Shown here piece after piece: positions 8,158-16,206 of a DNA stretch of 19,210 nucleotides. The DNA is taken from NCBI GenBank assembly GCA_001275005.1, contig JWZX01002008.1, forward strand, positions 1 through 19,210, read 5' to 3'. The position numbers and the translations under genes were made by a program. The notes under the pieces are model-generated. The model worked only from the letters and a program-made list of their open reading frames with translations, made no database searches and had not been told where the DNA came from. Numbering within the stretch: position 1 is the stretch's first letter; the number at the start of each line of letters is the position of its first letter. Source of the stretch: Chrysochromulina tobinii (Eukaryota; Haptophyta; Prymnesiales; Chrysochromulinaceae).

Positions 8158-10161
8158 TCACTGAACGTACTTGAAAATGGAGCGAGCGGCGGGGAGGGTC
8201 GCCGTACTGAACGAGGCTCCCCGAGTCGAGGCGAACGAAGAGGAGGTACTCGGCCATGGCGGCGGAGCCCATGCCTCGATAGCCGGCGGTGTGTGCGCAC
8301 GCGGCATCAGCGGCGGCATCGACGGCGGCATCGACGGCATAGCGCCGTATGGCACCCAGCCGTGAGGGTGTGAACGTTCACACCCGTATGGCACCCAGCC
8401 GTGAGGGTAGTGTGGCTGGGCGTGCGGCGGCGGAGGCGCGAAGGGCGGCGGCGGCGCAAACGGCGGAGCATAGGGCGACAACCAGTGCGGCGCCCAGTAT
8501 TGCGCCGGCGGCGCAGCGAGGCCGCCCCAGTAATATGGCGGCGGCATGACCGGCACAGCGCCGTGGTGGTGCAGGGCGGGATAGTAGACGAACCGCGGTG
8601 GTGGGGCAGCGGCGACGGCGGCGGCAGCGGAGGCAGCGCTGGCCGCCGACGCGGCGGCGGCGACGGCGGCGGCAGCGGAGGCGGCCGCCCAAGACGGCGC
8701 CGACGCGGCTGCCGCGCTATTCTCTGCCGCCCCGGCCGCCCCGGCCAGCGCTTCGTGCGGCGCCATGTCGAGGGCGAGCGAGCCCGGCATCCGGGTGTGA
8801 ACGTTCACACCCGGCATCGCATTGGTGCCGAGGCGCGACGACGGCGGTGCCCACGACGGCGGCGATGGGCCGGCAGCCGCGCCGTACTGAGCGCCGTATG
8901 CGGCGTGCCACGCGCGCTCCTGGGCGGCGTTCCACGCGCCGTCGTGGGCACCGCCGCCGCCGTCGGCGCCGCCGGCGCACGCCGGCGCCGTCTTGGTCGG
9001 CGAGAGCCCGAGCTCGTGCAAGCGAGATCGGACCAGCGGCGTCGTCGGCCATCGTGTGAGCAGCCGCTTCAGGTACTGCGTGAACTCGAACGTGGGCGGC
9101 TCCAGCAGCATGCGGCGGGTGGCCTCGAGCCGATGAGTTTCGTCGGAGCATATCTCGGAGCATATCTCGCGGGCCGCCTCGGCCGCCTCCGCCCGCGCCG
9201 CGCCCGCGCCTGACGCTGCGGCAGCGGCTGCGGCGCCCACATGAGCCATCCCGGCGGCGGCGGCAAGGGGTTGTCGGTTGAGCAGCCGGGGAGCCGAGAG
9301 GGAGCGCCGTGGTGAGCACCGACCTCCCGTGCCCATGAGCGCCGCGGCGGCGCTCCCTGCTGGGGCTGGGCCCTGCGCTGCGCGGGGCGCATGGCTCGCG
9401 CTGGCGCCGCCGCTGCCGAGCTCGAAGCCAGCGGCCGAGAAGCCGTCAAAGCCAGCGGCGGTCGAGGCGGCGATGGTGTCGTGAACTTGTGACGTCAATT
9501 GACGAACAGATGCCTCTCCCTCGGCGGCCTCGGCCGAGCTGGCAGGCTGTCCGCCATGCATGGCTGACATGGCGCACGTGTCCGCCTCGCGCAGAGCGCA
9601 AGGCGCGATCGGCGAGCCCAGCGCCGCCCGCTCTGCCAATGACATTGGTTCGGTGCGCTCGCCCGTGCCAGTGTGTGCTGATGAGGAGCTCGAAGTATAG
9701 CTCGCAGCCGCGGCCGACGATGCCTCTGGTAGCTTGCCTGGCGCCACGTGTGCCGTCGCCGGGCCGGCGTCAGCAAACTGCGCGCTGCGAACGGCTCCGG
9801 GTGCACTTTGGCAACTGCGCCCGATGCCACCACCAGGGGTGGGCCAGCCAGCGGCGGTGGCCGCCGCACGGCTGACACCCTTCTCGCGCGGCGCAGACGG
9901 CAGCGAGAAATTGAGCTGTTTGGCAACGCGCGGCCGGTTGCGTGGCGAGCGTGCACGCTGCCCGTCGCCGCTTCGGATGCTGCTCACGAGAGGCGACTGA
10001 CGCTCCGATGCCGCACGAGACGCAAAGCTACGCTCGAGCGAGAACTCGGCAGGCTTGGTGCGAGCGATCGTGTCGATGGAAGGGCTGCACTCGAAAAGGT
10101 GCGAGAAGGGCGGGAAGTTGACCTCGGCTGGAGCCTGCTCAAAGGGGTTGAACCGCGGCAT
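8158..10161 (-). CDS. Large Ala/Pro-rich protein of unknown function
   Basis: Not recognised. The first ATG in the frame, at 10161, gives 667 residues (MPRFNPFEQAPAEVNFPPF). The frame is open further upstream but has no earlier ATG. Most of it is low complexity: Ser/Ala-rich to about residue 330, an Ala run near 480-525, then Pro/Tyr/His/Trp-rich sequence (MPPPYYWGG, WAPHWLSPYAPPF, HGWVPYG). One segment looks folded, about residues 335-385: THRLEATRRMLLEPPTFEFT followed by YLKRLLTRWPTTPLVRSRLHE. It is preceded by a 12-bp tandem duplication (EICSEICS). Composition resembles RNA-binding or condensate-type scaffold proteins, but that is only a resemblance. It holds two copies of a palindromic insertion. 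GC richness makes long frames cheap, so coding status is likely but not certain. Confidence 0.6.
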   Translation of the reverse strand: MPRFNPFEQAPAEVNFPPFSHLFECSPSIDTIARTKPAEFSLERSFASRAASERQSPLVSSIRSGDGQRARSPRNRPRVAKQLNFSLPSAPREKGVSRAAATAAGWPTPGGGIGRSCQSAPGAVRSAQFADAGPATAHVAPGKLPEASSAAAASYTSSSSSAHTGTGERTEPMSLAERAALGSPIAPCALREADTCAMSAMHGGQPASSAEAAEGEASVRQLTSQVHDTIAASTAAGFDGFSAAGFELGSGGASASHAPRAAQGPAPAGSAAAALMGTGGRCSPRRSLSAPRLLNRQPLAAAAGMAHVGAAAAAAASGAGAARAEAAEAAREICSEICSDETHRLEATRRMLLEPPTFEFTQYLKRLLTRWPTTPLVRSRLHELGLSPTKTAPACAGGADGGGGAHDGAWNAAQERAWHAAYGAQYGAAAGPSPPSWAPPSSRLGTNAMPGVNVHTRMPGSLALDMAPHEALAGAAGAAENSAAAASAPSWAAASAAAAVAAAASAASAASAAAAVAAAPPPRFVYYPALHHHGAVPVMPPPYYWGGLAAPPAQYWAPHWLSPYAPPFAPPPPFAPPPPHAQPHYPHGWVPYGCERSHPHGWVPYGAMPSMPPSMPPLMPRAHTPPAIEAWAPPPWPSTSSSFASTRGASFSTATLPAARSIFKYVQ
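8345..8408. repeat. Palindrome copy 1 between 25-bp direct repeats
   Basis: The perfect palindrome GGGTGTGAACGTTCACACCC lies at 8366-8385. A 25-bp segment at 8345-8369 is repeated exactly at 8384-8408, overlapping both palindrome ends. The period is 39 bp, so 13 residues are added in frame: HGWVPYG, CERSHP, HGWVPYG on the minus strand. Confidence 0.85.
8783..8818. repeat. Palindrome copy 2 between 9-bp direct repeats
   Basis: The same 20-bp core palindrome as at 8366-8385 lies at 8793-8812 and is symmetric for 24 bp here (8791-8814). CCCGGCATC occurs at 8783-8791 and 8810-8818, a period of 27 bp, so nine residues are added in frame. Here the palindrome is read as GVNVHTR, a different frame from copy 1. 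Confidence 0.85.
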
Positions 10162-10367
10162 TGGCGGGCCGAGCGGGACTCGTGGTCTTACATTGCCCGA
10201 GCGAAGGCGCGCAAGAGCCCCGCGTTTCGCGCCCTGCTCCCACCCCGTGTTCACACGCAGATGCTGTTCAACACGACGCGTTCGAGAATAATTTTTGACT
10301 GTCTTTCCTCACGACCTGCTCAGTCAGAACGACGCAAAATTATGAACAAGAGCACCTGACATCGACC
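10162..10367. other. Short intergenic region
   Basis: Upstream of the Ala/Pro-rich gene and downstream of the DHHC gene, both minus strand. An AT-rich patch, AATAATTTTTGACTGTC, at 10287-10303 could belong to the promoter or to the DHHC 3' end. Nothing else stands out. Confidence 0.4.
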
Positions 10368-11555
10368 TCAATGCGTCCTTGGCTCGCAAGGCTGGCAGCA
10401 GATCGCGACGAACGGCGCCTCGTCCCGCACGGCATGCAGCCTGAGAGGGCTCGTCCGCCTGCGCTTCGCCTCGGCGATGTCTTTGCTGGTCACGTCGACG
10501 AGCAGCATGCAGAGCGCGCCCGCGCCAAATGCACTGAGCCCCGAGAAGCACCAGCACGAGCAGCAACTGAACAGCACGAGGAACCCGAAGCCGACGCCTC
10601 GGATGCTCGCATCGCCCGCGTCCACGGCCGCCAGCACCAGGGCGCCAAAGCATGTGAGACCCGCGGCGCCTGCGAAGATGAGGAAGGCCGCGAAGAACCT
10701 GTGGTTGTACTGAGCCACGCAGGTGCCCACCCAGGGGCAGTGATGATCGAAGCGCAAGAAGCAGCGCTGGCAGAGGTCGCAGTGGCTCGCGCGCGGCGGG
10801 CGCCAGACCGAGCACGTGTCACACCAGCGGTACTCGACGTCGTGGACCTTGCGCCGAAGGCCCCGCACTCGAGTCGCTCCAGTCACACCTTCGTGCTCGT
10901 CGTCCTCTGTTTTGAGCTCTGCAGGAGCCATCTCGGCAGTAACCACACCCGGGTCGACGCTGTTCGTGAGCGCGAGGAAGATGATCGCGCCGGCCGCGAG
11001 CGTCCACTGCAGCGGTTCAAGCGCCGCGCTCGCGCTGTGAAACTCAGTGCGGCGAAGCTGCGGGTAGATGATCACGGAGCAGCTGATGCATATGGGTACC
11101 GTCAAGCCACAGGTTACGAAGAGCGGCCCAGGGAACCGCACAAGAGCTCTTCCTACCCACCCGGGTGCACACGCGAGCGCCCTGCTCTTCGTCAAGCTGT
11201 GATTGTTGCTCGCAAGGTGCGGCGTGTCCACCGCTGGCGGCATCTGCACTTGCACCTCCGACGCTGGTGGCGCTTGGACGATTGGCGAGCCTTGCTCATT
11301 AGGGTTAGGGTTAGGGTTAGAGTTAGCATCCGGATAGTAGCCGAGACCATCAACGCCATGCCCGAACACATAACCTGGCCGACCATCGATCACGGACGAC
11401 TTCGGGGCCGACATGTCATCAGTGATCGTTGATGCCGCGGGCGGACGGGCGGAAAGGGACATGTCGCCCGCGGGCCCCGACGCAAAGTCGCCCGAGAAGG
11501 AAGGTCGTTGACATGTCTGAAGAGGTCGAATACTTGAAGTCGAGCAGCCTGCCAT
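10368..11555 (-). CDS. DHHC-type protein S-acyltransferase
   Basis: A 395-residue palmitoyltransferase, which transfers a fatty acyl group to cysteines of target proteins at endomembranes or the plasma membrane. Spans are near 143-165 and 182-200. The DPG motif follows at 201-203, then the Cys-rich domain (about 242-292): YRWCDTCSVWRPPRASHC, CQRCFLRFDHHCPWVG, with catalytic DHHC at 270-273 (C273 the acyl acceptor), and N284 in CVAQYNHRFF. Spans three and four are near 288-311 and 321-354. The family TTxE motif after span four appears as TSKD. The start at 11555 has the AAG-ATG-G context; the frame is open upstream to 11717 but that part overlaps the promoter of the divergent gene. The first 140 residues are a disordered cytosolic extension that includes a stretch encoded by telomere-type repeats. 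The family call is certain; substrates are unknown. Confidence 0.92.
   Translation of the reverse strand: MAGCSTSSIRPLQTCQRPSFSGDFASGPAGDMSLSARPPAASTITDDMSAPKSSVIDGRPGYVFGHGVDGLGYYPDANSNPNPNPNEQGSPIVQAPPASEVQVQMPPAVDTPHLASNNHSLTKSRALACAPGWVGRALVRFPGPLFVTCGLTVPICISCSVIIYPQLRRTEFHSASAALEPLQWTLAAGAIIFLALTNSVDPGVVTAEMAPAELKTEDDEHEGVTGATRVRGLRRKVHDVEYRWCDTCSVWRPPRASHCDLCQRCFLRFDHHCPWVGTCVAQYNHRFFAAFLIFAGAAGLTCFGALVLAAVDAGDASIRGVGFGFLVLFSCCSCWCFSGLSAFGAGALCMLLVDVTSKDIAEAKRRRTSPLRLHAVRDEAPFVAICCQPCEPRTH
11299..11326 (+). repeat. Interstitial telomere-type repeat (TTAGGG)n inside the DHHC gene
   Basis: Three perfect TTAGGG units (11299-11316) are followed by TTAGAG and TTAG. The minus strand reads them as coding sequence, NSNPNPNPNEQ, residues about 78-88 of the acyltransferase. 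Confidence 0.9.
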
Positions 11556-11660
11556 CTTTCGTGGCGTCGCCCCGATCGTTACAAAACAAACTTGACCTCC
11601 CCGCACATCAGCACGAGTGTGGACGGTCAACATCGGCCCGGGCTCGCTCCAAGAGGGAGG
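11556..11660. promoter_or_regulatory. Compact divergent promoter region
   Basis: Only about 105 bp separate the chosen ATG of the DHHC gene (11555, minus) from that of the coiled-coil gene (11661, plus). Both transcripts probably start inside or beyond this space. An AT-rich patch, TTACAAAACAAACTTGA, lies at 11580-11596. Inferred from gene layout. Confidence 0.4.
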
Positions 11661-12734
11661 ATGAAGTACGGGCTCTTCGCCGATGTGCATGAAGGGCTGA
11701 AGGAGGACAAACAGCAAATCTTAGCGGCAATCGCTTTCGCTCGAGAACAGCGCCTTCAGCGCCAGCAGGCGCTACCCGTACGAACGCGCACAGGTCCTTC
11801 ACCCGTGAAACTGCGCACGCGTGAGGAGGCCCAGTCTCATGGATCACGAACCAGGGTAGTCGCGCACACGAAGGGTAGCCCGGGCATACCGGAGCATGGA
11901 GCCGTGGCGCAGCCCGCAGCCAGAGGGCGGCGTGTGCGGCTGGACCCTTCCGCTGCAGCAGCTCCGCTCAAATCCAAAAATGTTGGCAACGGTACGTTTA
12001 CCGGAGCGATGCAGGTGAGGGTGCCAGCGCAGGTGCCGGCGCAGGTGCTTGCAGTCGTGCAAGACCTTGCCGCAAAGCCGACAGTTGGCAGCAAGACTGG
12101 GACCGGTGCTGCAGCCAGCGACACCAACTCCAACCGTGCCGTGAGCGACACTGGTGCCAATCGTAAGCTCCATTCCATCTTACAGCCAGGGATGCCTGAT
12201 AAGGGCACTTCGCAGCCAGTCATGCCTGCCGATCTCATCGAGCAATTCCGCGCCGAGTATCGCTCCGACTACCAGCGACTCGCGCAGCTTGAGGCCCAAC
12301 GCGACGCAAAGCGAGCGGCCGAGGCCGAGGCTGAGAAGGCTGCCTACCGCGCTGCGGCGCAGTCGAGGATGCCCGCTTGGTGGCCACGGGAGGTGCGCGT
12401 GAATAAGTCGCCGCCGCGACGGCCGCCACCGGCCCAACTCAAGGCGGCTGCGGACGCGCGCCTTGACGAGATCCGCACCAAGCTACAGGCGGGGGATCGG
12501 CTGTCTATGGACGAACAGAACGACGCCGAGGCCATCCTGAAGCTTAAAGCGCGCTGGTCGGAGGATGCTGCCCTGTCCGAACGAAAGCGAGCCGCCGCGG
12601 CGATCGAGGTCGACGCGCCGATCCTGCCGCCGCTCATCGGGCATGCTGGCTTGAAGCTCCCCGTCATCCCACGGCGCCGCGTTGAAATGTATGGGGTGGC
12701 TGAGTGCATGGTCTTCGAGTCTCCGCAGCGATGA
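11661..12734 (+). CDS. Unknown coiled-coil protein
   Basis: Not recognised. From ATG 11661 (A at -3) the frame gives 357 residues beginning MKYGLFADVHEGLKEDKQQ. Residues 5-37 and 191-235 are charged helices (LIEQFRAEYRSDYQRLAQLE, then Ala/Glu/Lys-rich), and 258-314 is another helical stretch (RLDEIRTKLQAGDRLSMDEQ, ILKLKARWSEDAALSERKR). In between is a basic, disordered segment with VPAQ repeats. A PAWWPREVRVNKSPPRRPPP linker separates the helices. No membrane segment or signal is visible. The frame below 11661 has no ATG, so the start is fairly clear. Helix-rich, basic composition would fit a cytoskeletal or flagellar structural protein, but that is a guess. The stop codon region is repeated downstream. 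Confidence 0.7.
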   Translation: MKYGLFADVHEGLKEDKQQILAAIAFAREQRLQRQQALPVRTRTGPSPVKLRTREEAQSHGSRTRVVAHTKGSPGIPEHGAVAQPAARGRRVRLDPSAAAAPLKSKNVGNGTFTGAMQVRVPAQVPAQVLAVVQDLAAKPTVGSKTGTGAAASDTNSNRAVSDTGANRKLHSILQPGMPDKGTSQPVMPADLIEQFRAEYRSDYQRLAQLEAQRDAKRAAEAEAEKAAYRAAAQSRMPAWWPREVRVNKSPPRRPPPAQLKAAADARLDEIRTKLQAGDRLSMDEQNDAEAILKLKARWSEDAALSERKRAAAAIEVDAPILPPLIGHAGLKLPVIPRRRVEMYGVAECMVFESPQR

Positions 12735-12897
12735 GTCCGCAGCGATGAGTCCGCAGCGATGAGTCTGCAGCGATGAGTCCGCAGCGATGATTCCGCAGCG
12801 ATGAGTCCGCAGCGATGATTCCGCGGCGATGATTCCGCAGCGATGATTCCGCAGCGATGATTCCGCAGCGATGGTCTTCGAGTCTCCGCAGCGATGA
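12708..12897. repeat. 14-bp minisatellite grown from the stop-codon region, bounded by a 27-bp direct repeat
   Basis: The 27 bp holding the last codons and TGA stop of the coiled-coil gene (12708-12734) recur exactly at 12871-12897. Between them are about ten copies of a 14-bp unit such as GATGAGTCCGCAGC or GATGATTCCGCAGC. Each unit carries a TGA. Confidence 0.85.
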
Positions 12898-13498
12898 TTC
12901 CCGTGAGAGCGTTACGGTTGCCATCGTGCGACGGCAGGACGGGACGCTACACGGAAGTTGCGTGTCAGCTGAGTGGAGACTGACCGCGCAATGGCGCAGA
13001 TCTGCGCGATCAGACACCGTCCCGTTGACGGTTGAGAGAGAGGCAAGGGGCGCGGACGCCGGTGGAGGCGGTGCCGTCCGTGCGCTCGGCTCTTCTTGCA
13101 GTCGGTGATTGTAGTCGGTTATCTTGCAGCGGTGCCGTCAGCGGTCGGCTGGCGTTCACCACACGTCCGCCGGCTGTAGGGTGTTCGATTGTGAGGTTCG
13201 ATGTGCACGTGATTCGCGAGTTTTTCATCGTCGGACGATAGATCGCGCGCGGATGCATGTGTGCGCCGTGAGCCCCCGCCCCCGTGCGGCGGTGATGGAT
13301 AGGAGGTGACGGATACACCGCGCAGGTGCGTGTCGCGTACTTTGAGTCACGCGCGAAAGAAATAAATGCCGGAAAACTGACCCGGGCGCTCTGCCCCTAC
13401 TCTCGGCTCTCCCGCGCTGGCCGCGGGGCGCGGGAAAAGTTCCTCGATCCTCGAGTGCGCGGCCGTCGAGTCTAGTCGCGAGTCAAGTCAAGTCATGA
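12735..13498. other. Intergenic region between convergent genes
   Basis: Apart from the minisatellite at its left end, I find no gene. Small frames on both strands are either translations of the minisatellite or have no recognisable content. Near 13472-13508 the 10-bp CTAGTCGCGA is repeated around AGTCATGACT, overlapping the elongase stop codon. Confidence 0.5.
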
Positions 13499-13508
13499 CT
13501 AGTCGCGA
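13472..13508. repeat. 10-bp direct repeat around a small palindrome at the elongase stop codon
   Basis: CTAGTCGCGA occurs at 13472-13481 and 13499-13508, a period of 27 bp. Just inside is AGTCATGACT (13491-13500). The right copy begins with the elongase stop (TAG on the minus strand). The palindrome is short, so this is a weaker example than the others. Confidence 0.5.
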
Positions 13509-14503
13509 TGTTCTTGCACATGTTCTTGCATCTGACGCGTGCTCCGATGGCCTGCATGGGTATGTGATGAATTGCCTGGTCCATGCAGCTTCTTCCGATA
13601 CGCGCTGAGGTAGAAGCGCACGAAGAGGACGAGGAGCACGCAGTTCATCACATACCCGACGAGCACCGTCATGGGCTTGCCGCCGCCGCATCCTTCTGTG
13701 AACTCGAGCACAGGCCATCTAGCTTGCAGCCTGGGCGCACGCACGTAGTCGAACCAGTACCAGGTGCCACCGATCACGCCCATGAGGAACTGGGTGATCT
13801 GTAGCTGCGTGATCGCTTGCTTCCACCCGAGCGGCGTGCTTAGCCCGAGCGCGCTCGCGAGGTAGTAGCTGTACATGACGACATGCACCAGCGCGTTGAG
13901 CATCGACATGGAGACGAGAGAGATCGAGACCCTCCCGTCGAAAAGGACGCACATGACGTAGGGGATGAAGGCGTGGTGGATGGCGTGCAGCGGGATGATG
14001 CGCTTGCCACGTGCGATCAGCAGCGCCGTGTCCACGAGCTCATAGTACTTGGAGAGGTAGAAGACATAGCACCACCAGTGCAACGGCCCACCCAGCGGCA
14101 GAAGGTCGTGCGTGGTGCCGCCGACAGGTAGTGGAGGGCACAGAAAGGTTCGAAGTCCAATGCGGCGCAGTAGTTCAGCAAAGTGGTACGTGGATCCTGC
14201 ACACATGACTGCTGAGAAGACGACGAGCACCACATTATGTGTGATGGCGATGGCATCAACAATCGGTGAAGCTGCTGGTGCAGATTTTACGCTTTGCAAG
14301 CGCGAGTTGTGCACACTGCAGGCCACAAGGTAGATGGCAGCGACGGCTGCAGGGGCGCGCCAGTCCATCAAGACTCCGTGGCCATCCCACACGAAAGCAT
14401 CAGCGTCGGCGATCGACGGCATTGGTGATTGGACGCGGCGCGCGCGCGCGCGCGCCCCACGAGCACGACGCTTAGACAAGTGTGAATGCCACAACGGCGC
14501 CAT
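13499..14503 (-). CDS. ELO-family fatty acid elongase (3-ketoacyl-CoA synthase)
   Basis: A 334-residue ER membrane condensing enzyme that joins malonyl-CoA to an acyl-CoA in the first step of long-chain fatty acid elongation. All ELO motifs are visible: KYYELVDT (152-159), the histidine box HAIHH (173-177), NALVHVVMYSYY (203-214) and TQLQITQ (232-238). About seven spans are predicted, near 50-65, 84-102, 139-150, 178-193, 196-220, 232-250 and 277-300. The start is MAPLWHSHLS at 14503 (AAA before, G after). A later in-frame Met, MPSIADADAF, is an alternative. The N terminus (11-23) is Arg/Ala-rich because of an alternating CG run. The tail AYRKKLHG may hold a dilysine-like ER signal, and its last residues come from a 12-bp tandem repeat (QEHVQEH). 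Chain length or PUFA preference cannot be told from the sequence. Confidence 0.93.
   Translation of the reverse strand: MAPLWHSHLSKRRARGARARARRVQSPMPSIADADAFVWDGHGVLMDWRAPAAVAAIYLVACSVHNSRLQSVKSAPAASPIVDAIAITHNVVLVVFSAVMCAGSTYHFAELLRRIGLRTFLCPPLPVGGTTHDLLPLGGPLHWWCYVFYLSKYYELVDTALLIARGKRIIPLHAIHHAFIPYVMCVLFDGRVSISLVSMSMLNALVHVVMYSYYLASALGLSTPLGWKQAITQLQITQFLMGVIGGTWYWFDYVRAPRLQARWPVLEFTEGCGGGKPMTVLVGYVMNCVLLVLFVRFYLSAYRKKLHGPGNSSHTHAGHRSTRQMQEHVQEHRD
14438..14455. repeat. Alternating (GC)9 tract in elongase coding sequence
   Basis: Eighteen bases of strict GC alternation encode Arg/Ala in the cytosolic N terminus of the elongase. Alternating GC is the classic Z-DNA-prone sequence and is also slippage-prone. 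Confidence 0.9.
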
Positions 14504-14631
14504 TTTCGGACTCGAACTACACGCGTACTCAATGCACGTACCACACTCAGCAATGTGCAATATCGCTCAGGAGATCGCATCTGAAGATACTGCGTCACTA
14601 TCTTTTCCCTCTCTGCCAGTCTGTGTCTGCT

Positions 14632-16206
14632 TTATGGCTTCACGAGCGGCGTGGCCTCATTATTGCTACCGTAGTCCGTCTTGCTGTCATGTTTGGAATG
14701 CTCGTCCTTCTCGTCCGCCTCAGGGATGGGTGCGCACCAGAAGTCCGCAGTCCACCACTTGTGCCCTGCGGTGGCGTCCTGGTAGAGCCCATGCACGCCC
14801 ATCAAAAAGATGCTGAGTGCAAGCACCGTCGTGATCGCATCCTCGCACCAGTAGTACGGGTACCTGACGCTCTGGTGCAGGTAGAACCCTGAGGGACAAA
14901 GAACGCGATGCAGTGAGCATTTGCATGCAAGGCACGCCATCGTAGAGGCAGGCGTCGTACCGATATCGCCGTCCTCATCAGAGGTCATCTTCAGAGGCCA
15001 TCAGAGGTCATCAGAGGTCATCAGAGATCGTCAGAGATCATCAGAGGTCATCAGAGGTCATCAGAGGTCCAATCAGAGGCGTCGTACCGATATCGCCGTC
15101 CTCATCGTGCTGTAGCCATTTGGCGTGGTCGCGGATCGCGCGGAAGAGAGGGACGCCGTCCTTCGCGACTTCGCGCGCGCTGTGTACGGCGAACATGCGA
15201 TGGCAGTGTCAATGTCAATCAGTGTCAGTCAGTGTCAGTCAGTGGCGGTCTAGTGGCAGTCAGTGGGAAGCAGTAGGGAAGCAGTGCGTCCTTGCCTGTA
15301 CAGCGACAAGGGGATGAACACTCCCCCTGAGTCGAGCTTGAGACCGGGCTCGTCATCTCCGACGCCATCTGCAGCACCTGCTACGCCGATCCCGCCCATA
15401 GGCCCGCCGCCGCCCTTGCCATGCCGGGGATGGATCCGCACGTCGGCATCGGGCCCGTCAGTGTCGATCACGTCAGTCCCAGTGCCATTCTGGATCTCCA
15501 TTCCCGAGCCTAGGTCGTCGTCAGGCAGCTCGAGGAACTCTTTGTATTGACACGTCATCAAGTTGATGAGGGCTGCAAGGAGCGCGCCGAGCGAGACGAA
15601 GGCCGCCATTATGCTGATCAGCCCATCCTGCAGCAGCGAGCGCACGCGCATCGAGCACCCCATCCCGGCCTGTAGCATGCCGATGACCAAATAGATGATC
15701 GCGCTGGGGAAGGAGAGCGACACCTCGTCGCCCAGCTGAGAGTGGTTGATCGCGTTCTTCTCGTTCTTGTGCGCCTCGAAGACCGAAAATGATGTGAAGC
15801 CGAGCAGCACGAAGGCGATGCCGACCATGCAGGCCGAGAGCAAGACGGACGTCCGCGCCTCGGCGATAATGTTTTCTGGCGTCTCCTCGAAGCAGTCCGC
15901 CCTTCGCAGGCGCCAGCAAACGAGCAGCGTACTGAACACGTCGAACAGACTCTCCAGCAGAGACGAGATGATTCCGCTCGTCGTTGATTTCGTCGCCTTG
16001 AAAGCGTCGAGTATCCAGAAGACAACGCACGCAAGCAGGCTGGCGTAGGTGAGGACAATCGCCTCACGCCGTTTGGGCGACGACATGTCGCATGGTACGC
16101 CAACTATTTCGCAGTAGCAGGTCGACTCCTCTCTCTCTATCTCTGCTGCGGAGCGCTCGTGAACGTCCTTCCGACTCTTGAACGAGGCGCTCCTACTCAG
16201 CGGCAT
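14632..16206 (-). CDS. TMEM163-like (CDF-related) metal transporter, at least two exons
   Basis: Two separate minus-strand frames together look like one six-span protein of the TMEM163 type, known in animals as a zinc efflux transporter related to cation diffusion facilitators. Exon 1 (from ATG 16206; ATG 16086 is an alternative) carries spans 1-5: EAIVLTYASLLACVVFWILD, SGIISSLLESLFDVFSTLLV, a third, then SAIIYLVIGMLQAGMGCSM and SLLQDGLISIMAAFVSLGAL. Exon 2 carries span 6, YYWCEDAITTVLALSIFLMG, then WWTADFW and a polar tail ending at 14632. The acidic pairs ESLFD (span 2) and LLQDG (span 5) sit where CDF-type proteins hold metal. Splice sites are unresolved. A good acceptor, TTCTTTGTCCCTCAG, ends at 14889 (phase 1). 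A GC donor, AG|GCAAGG, at 15295 is phase 2 and would fit the acceptor ending at 14864. A GT at 15551 also fits the first acceptor. Confidence 0.7.
14950..15106. repeat. Intronic 10-bp minisatellite between 30-bp direct repeats
   Basis: A 30-bp segment (14950-14979) recurs exactly at 15077-15106. Between them are about nine units of AGAGGTCATC or close variants. It lies in the presumed intron of the TMEM163-like gene. Confidence 0.85.
15198..15287. repeat. Degenerate CAGTGTCAGT repeats in the presumed intron
   Basis: GCAGTGTCAATGTCAATCAG is followed by GTGTCAGTCA units and AGTGGGAAGCAGTAGGGAAG. These are short, imperfect tandem repeats inside or at the edge of the presumed intron. Confidence 0.6.

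Noticed and set aside
8401-9213. Arg-rich plus-strand frame opposite the Ala/Pro-rich gene
   Set aside because: Composition is that of the reverse complement of Ala/Pro codons; no domain and no good start.
12664-13017. Minus-strand frame with repeats such as SLRNHRCGIIAAD
   Set aside because: It is the translation of the 14-bp minisatellite (three units make 14 residues), not evidence of a protein.
14950-15106. Possible CRISPR array from regularly spaced repeats
   Set aside because: The units are 10 bp in direct tandem without unique spacers, inside a presumed eukaryotic intron.
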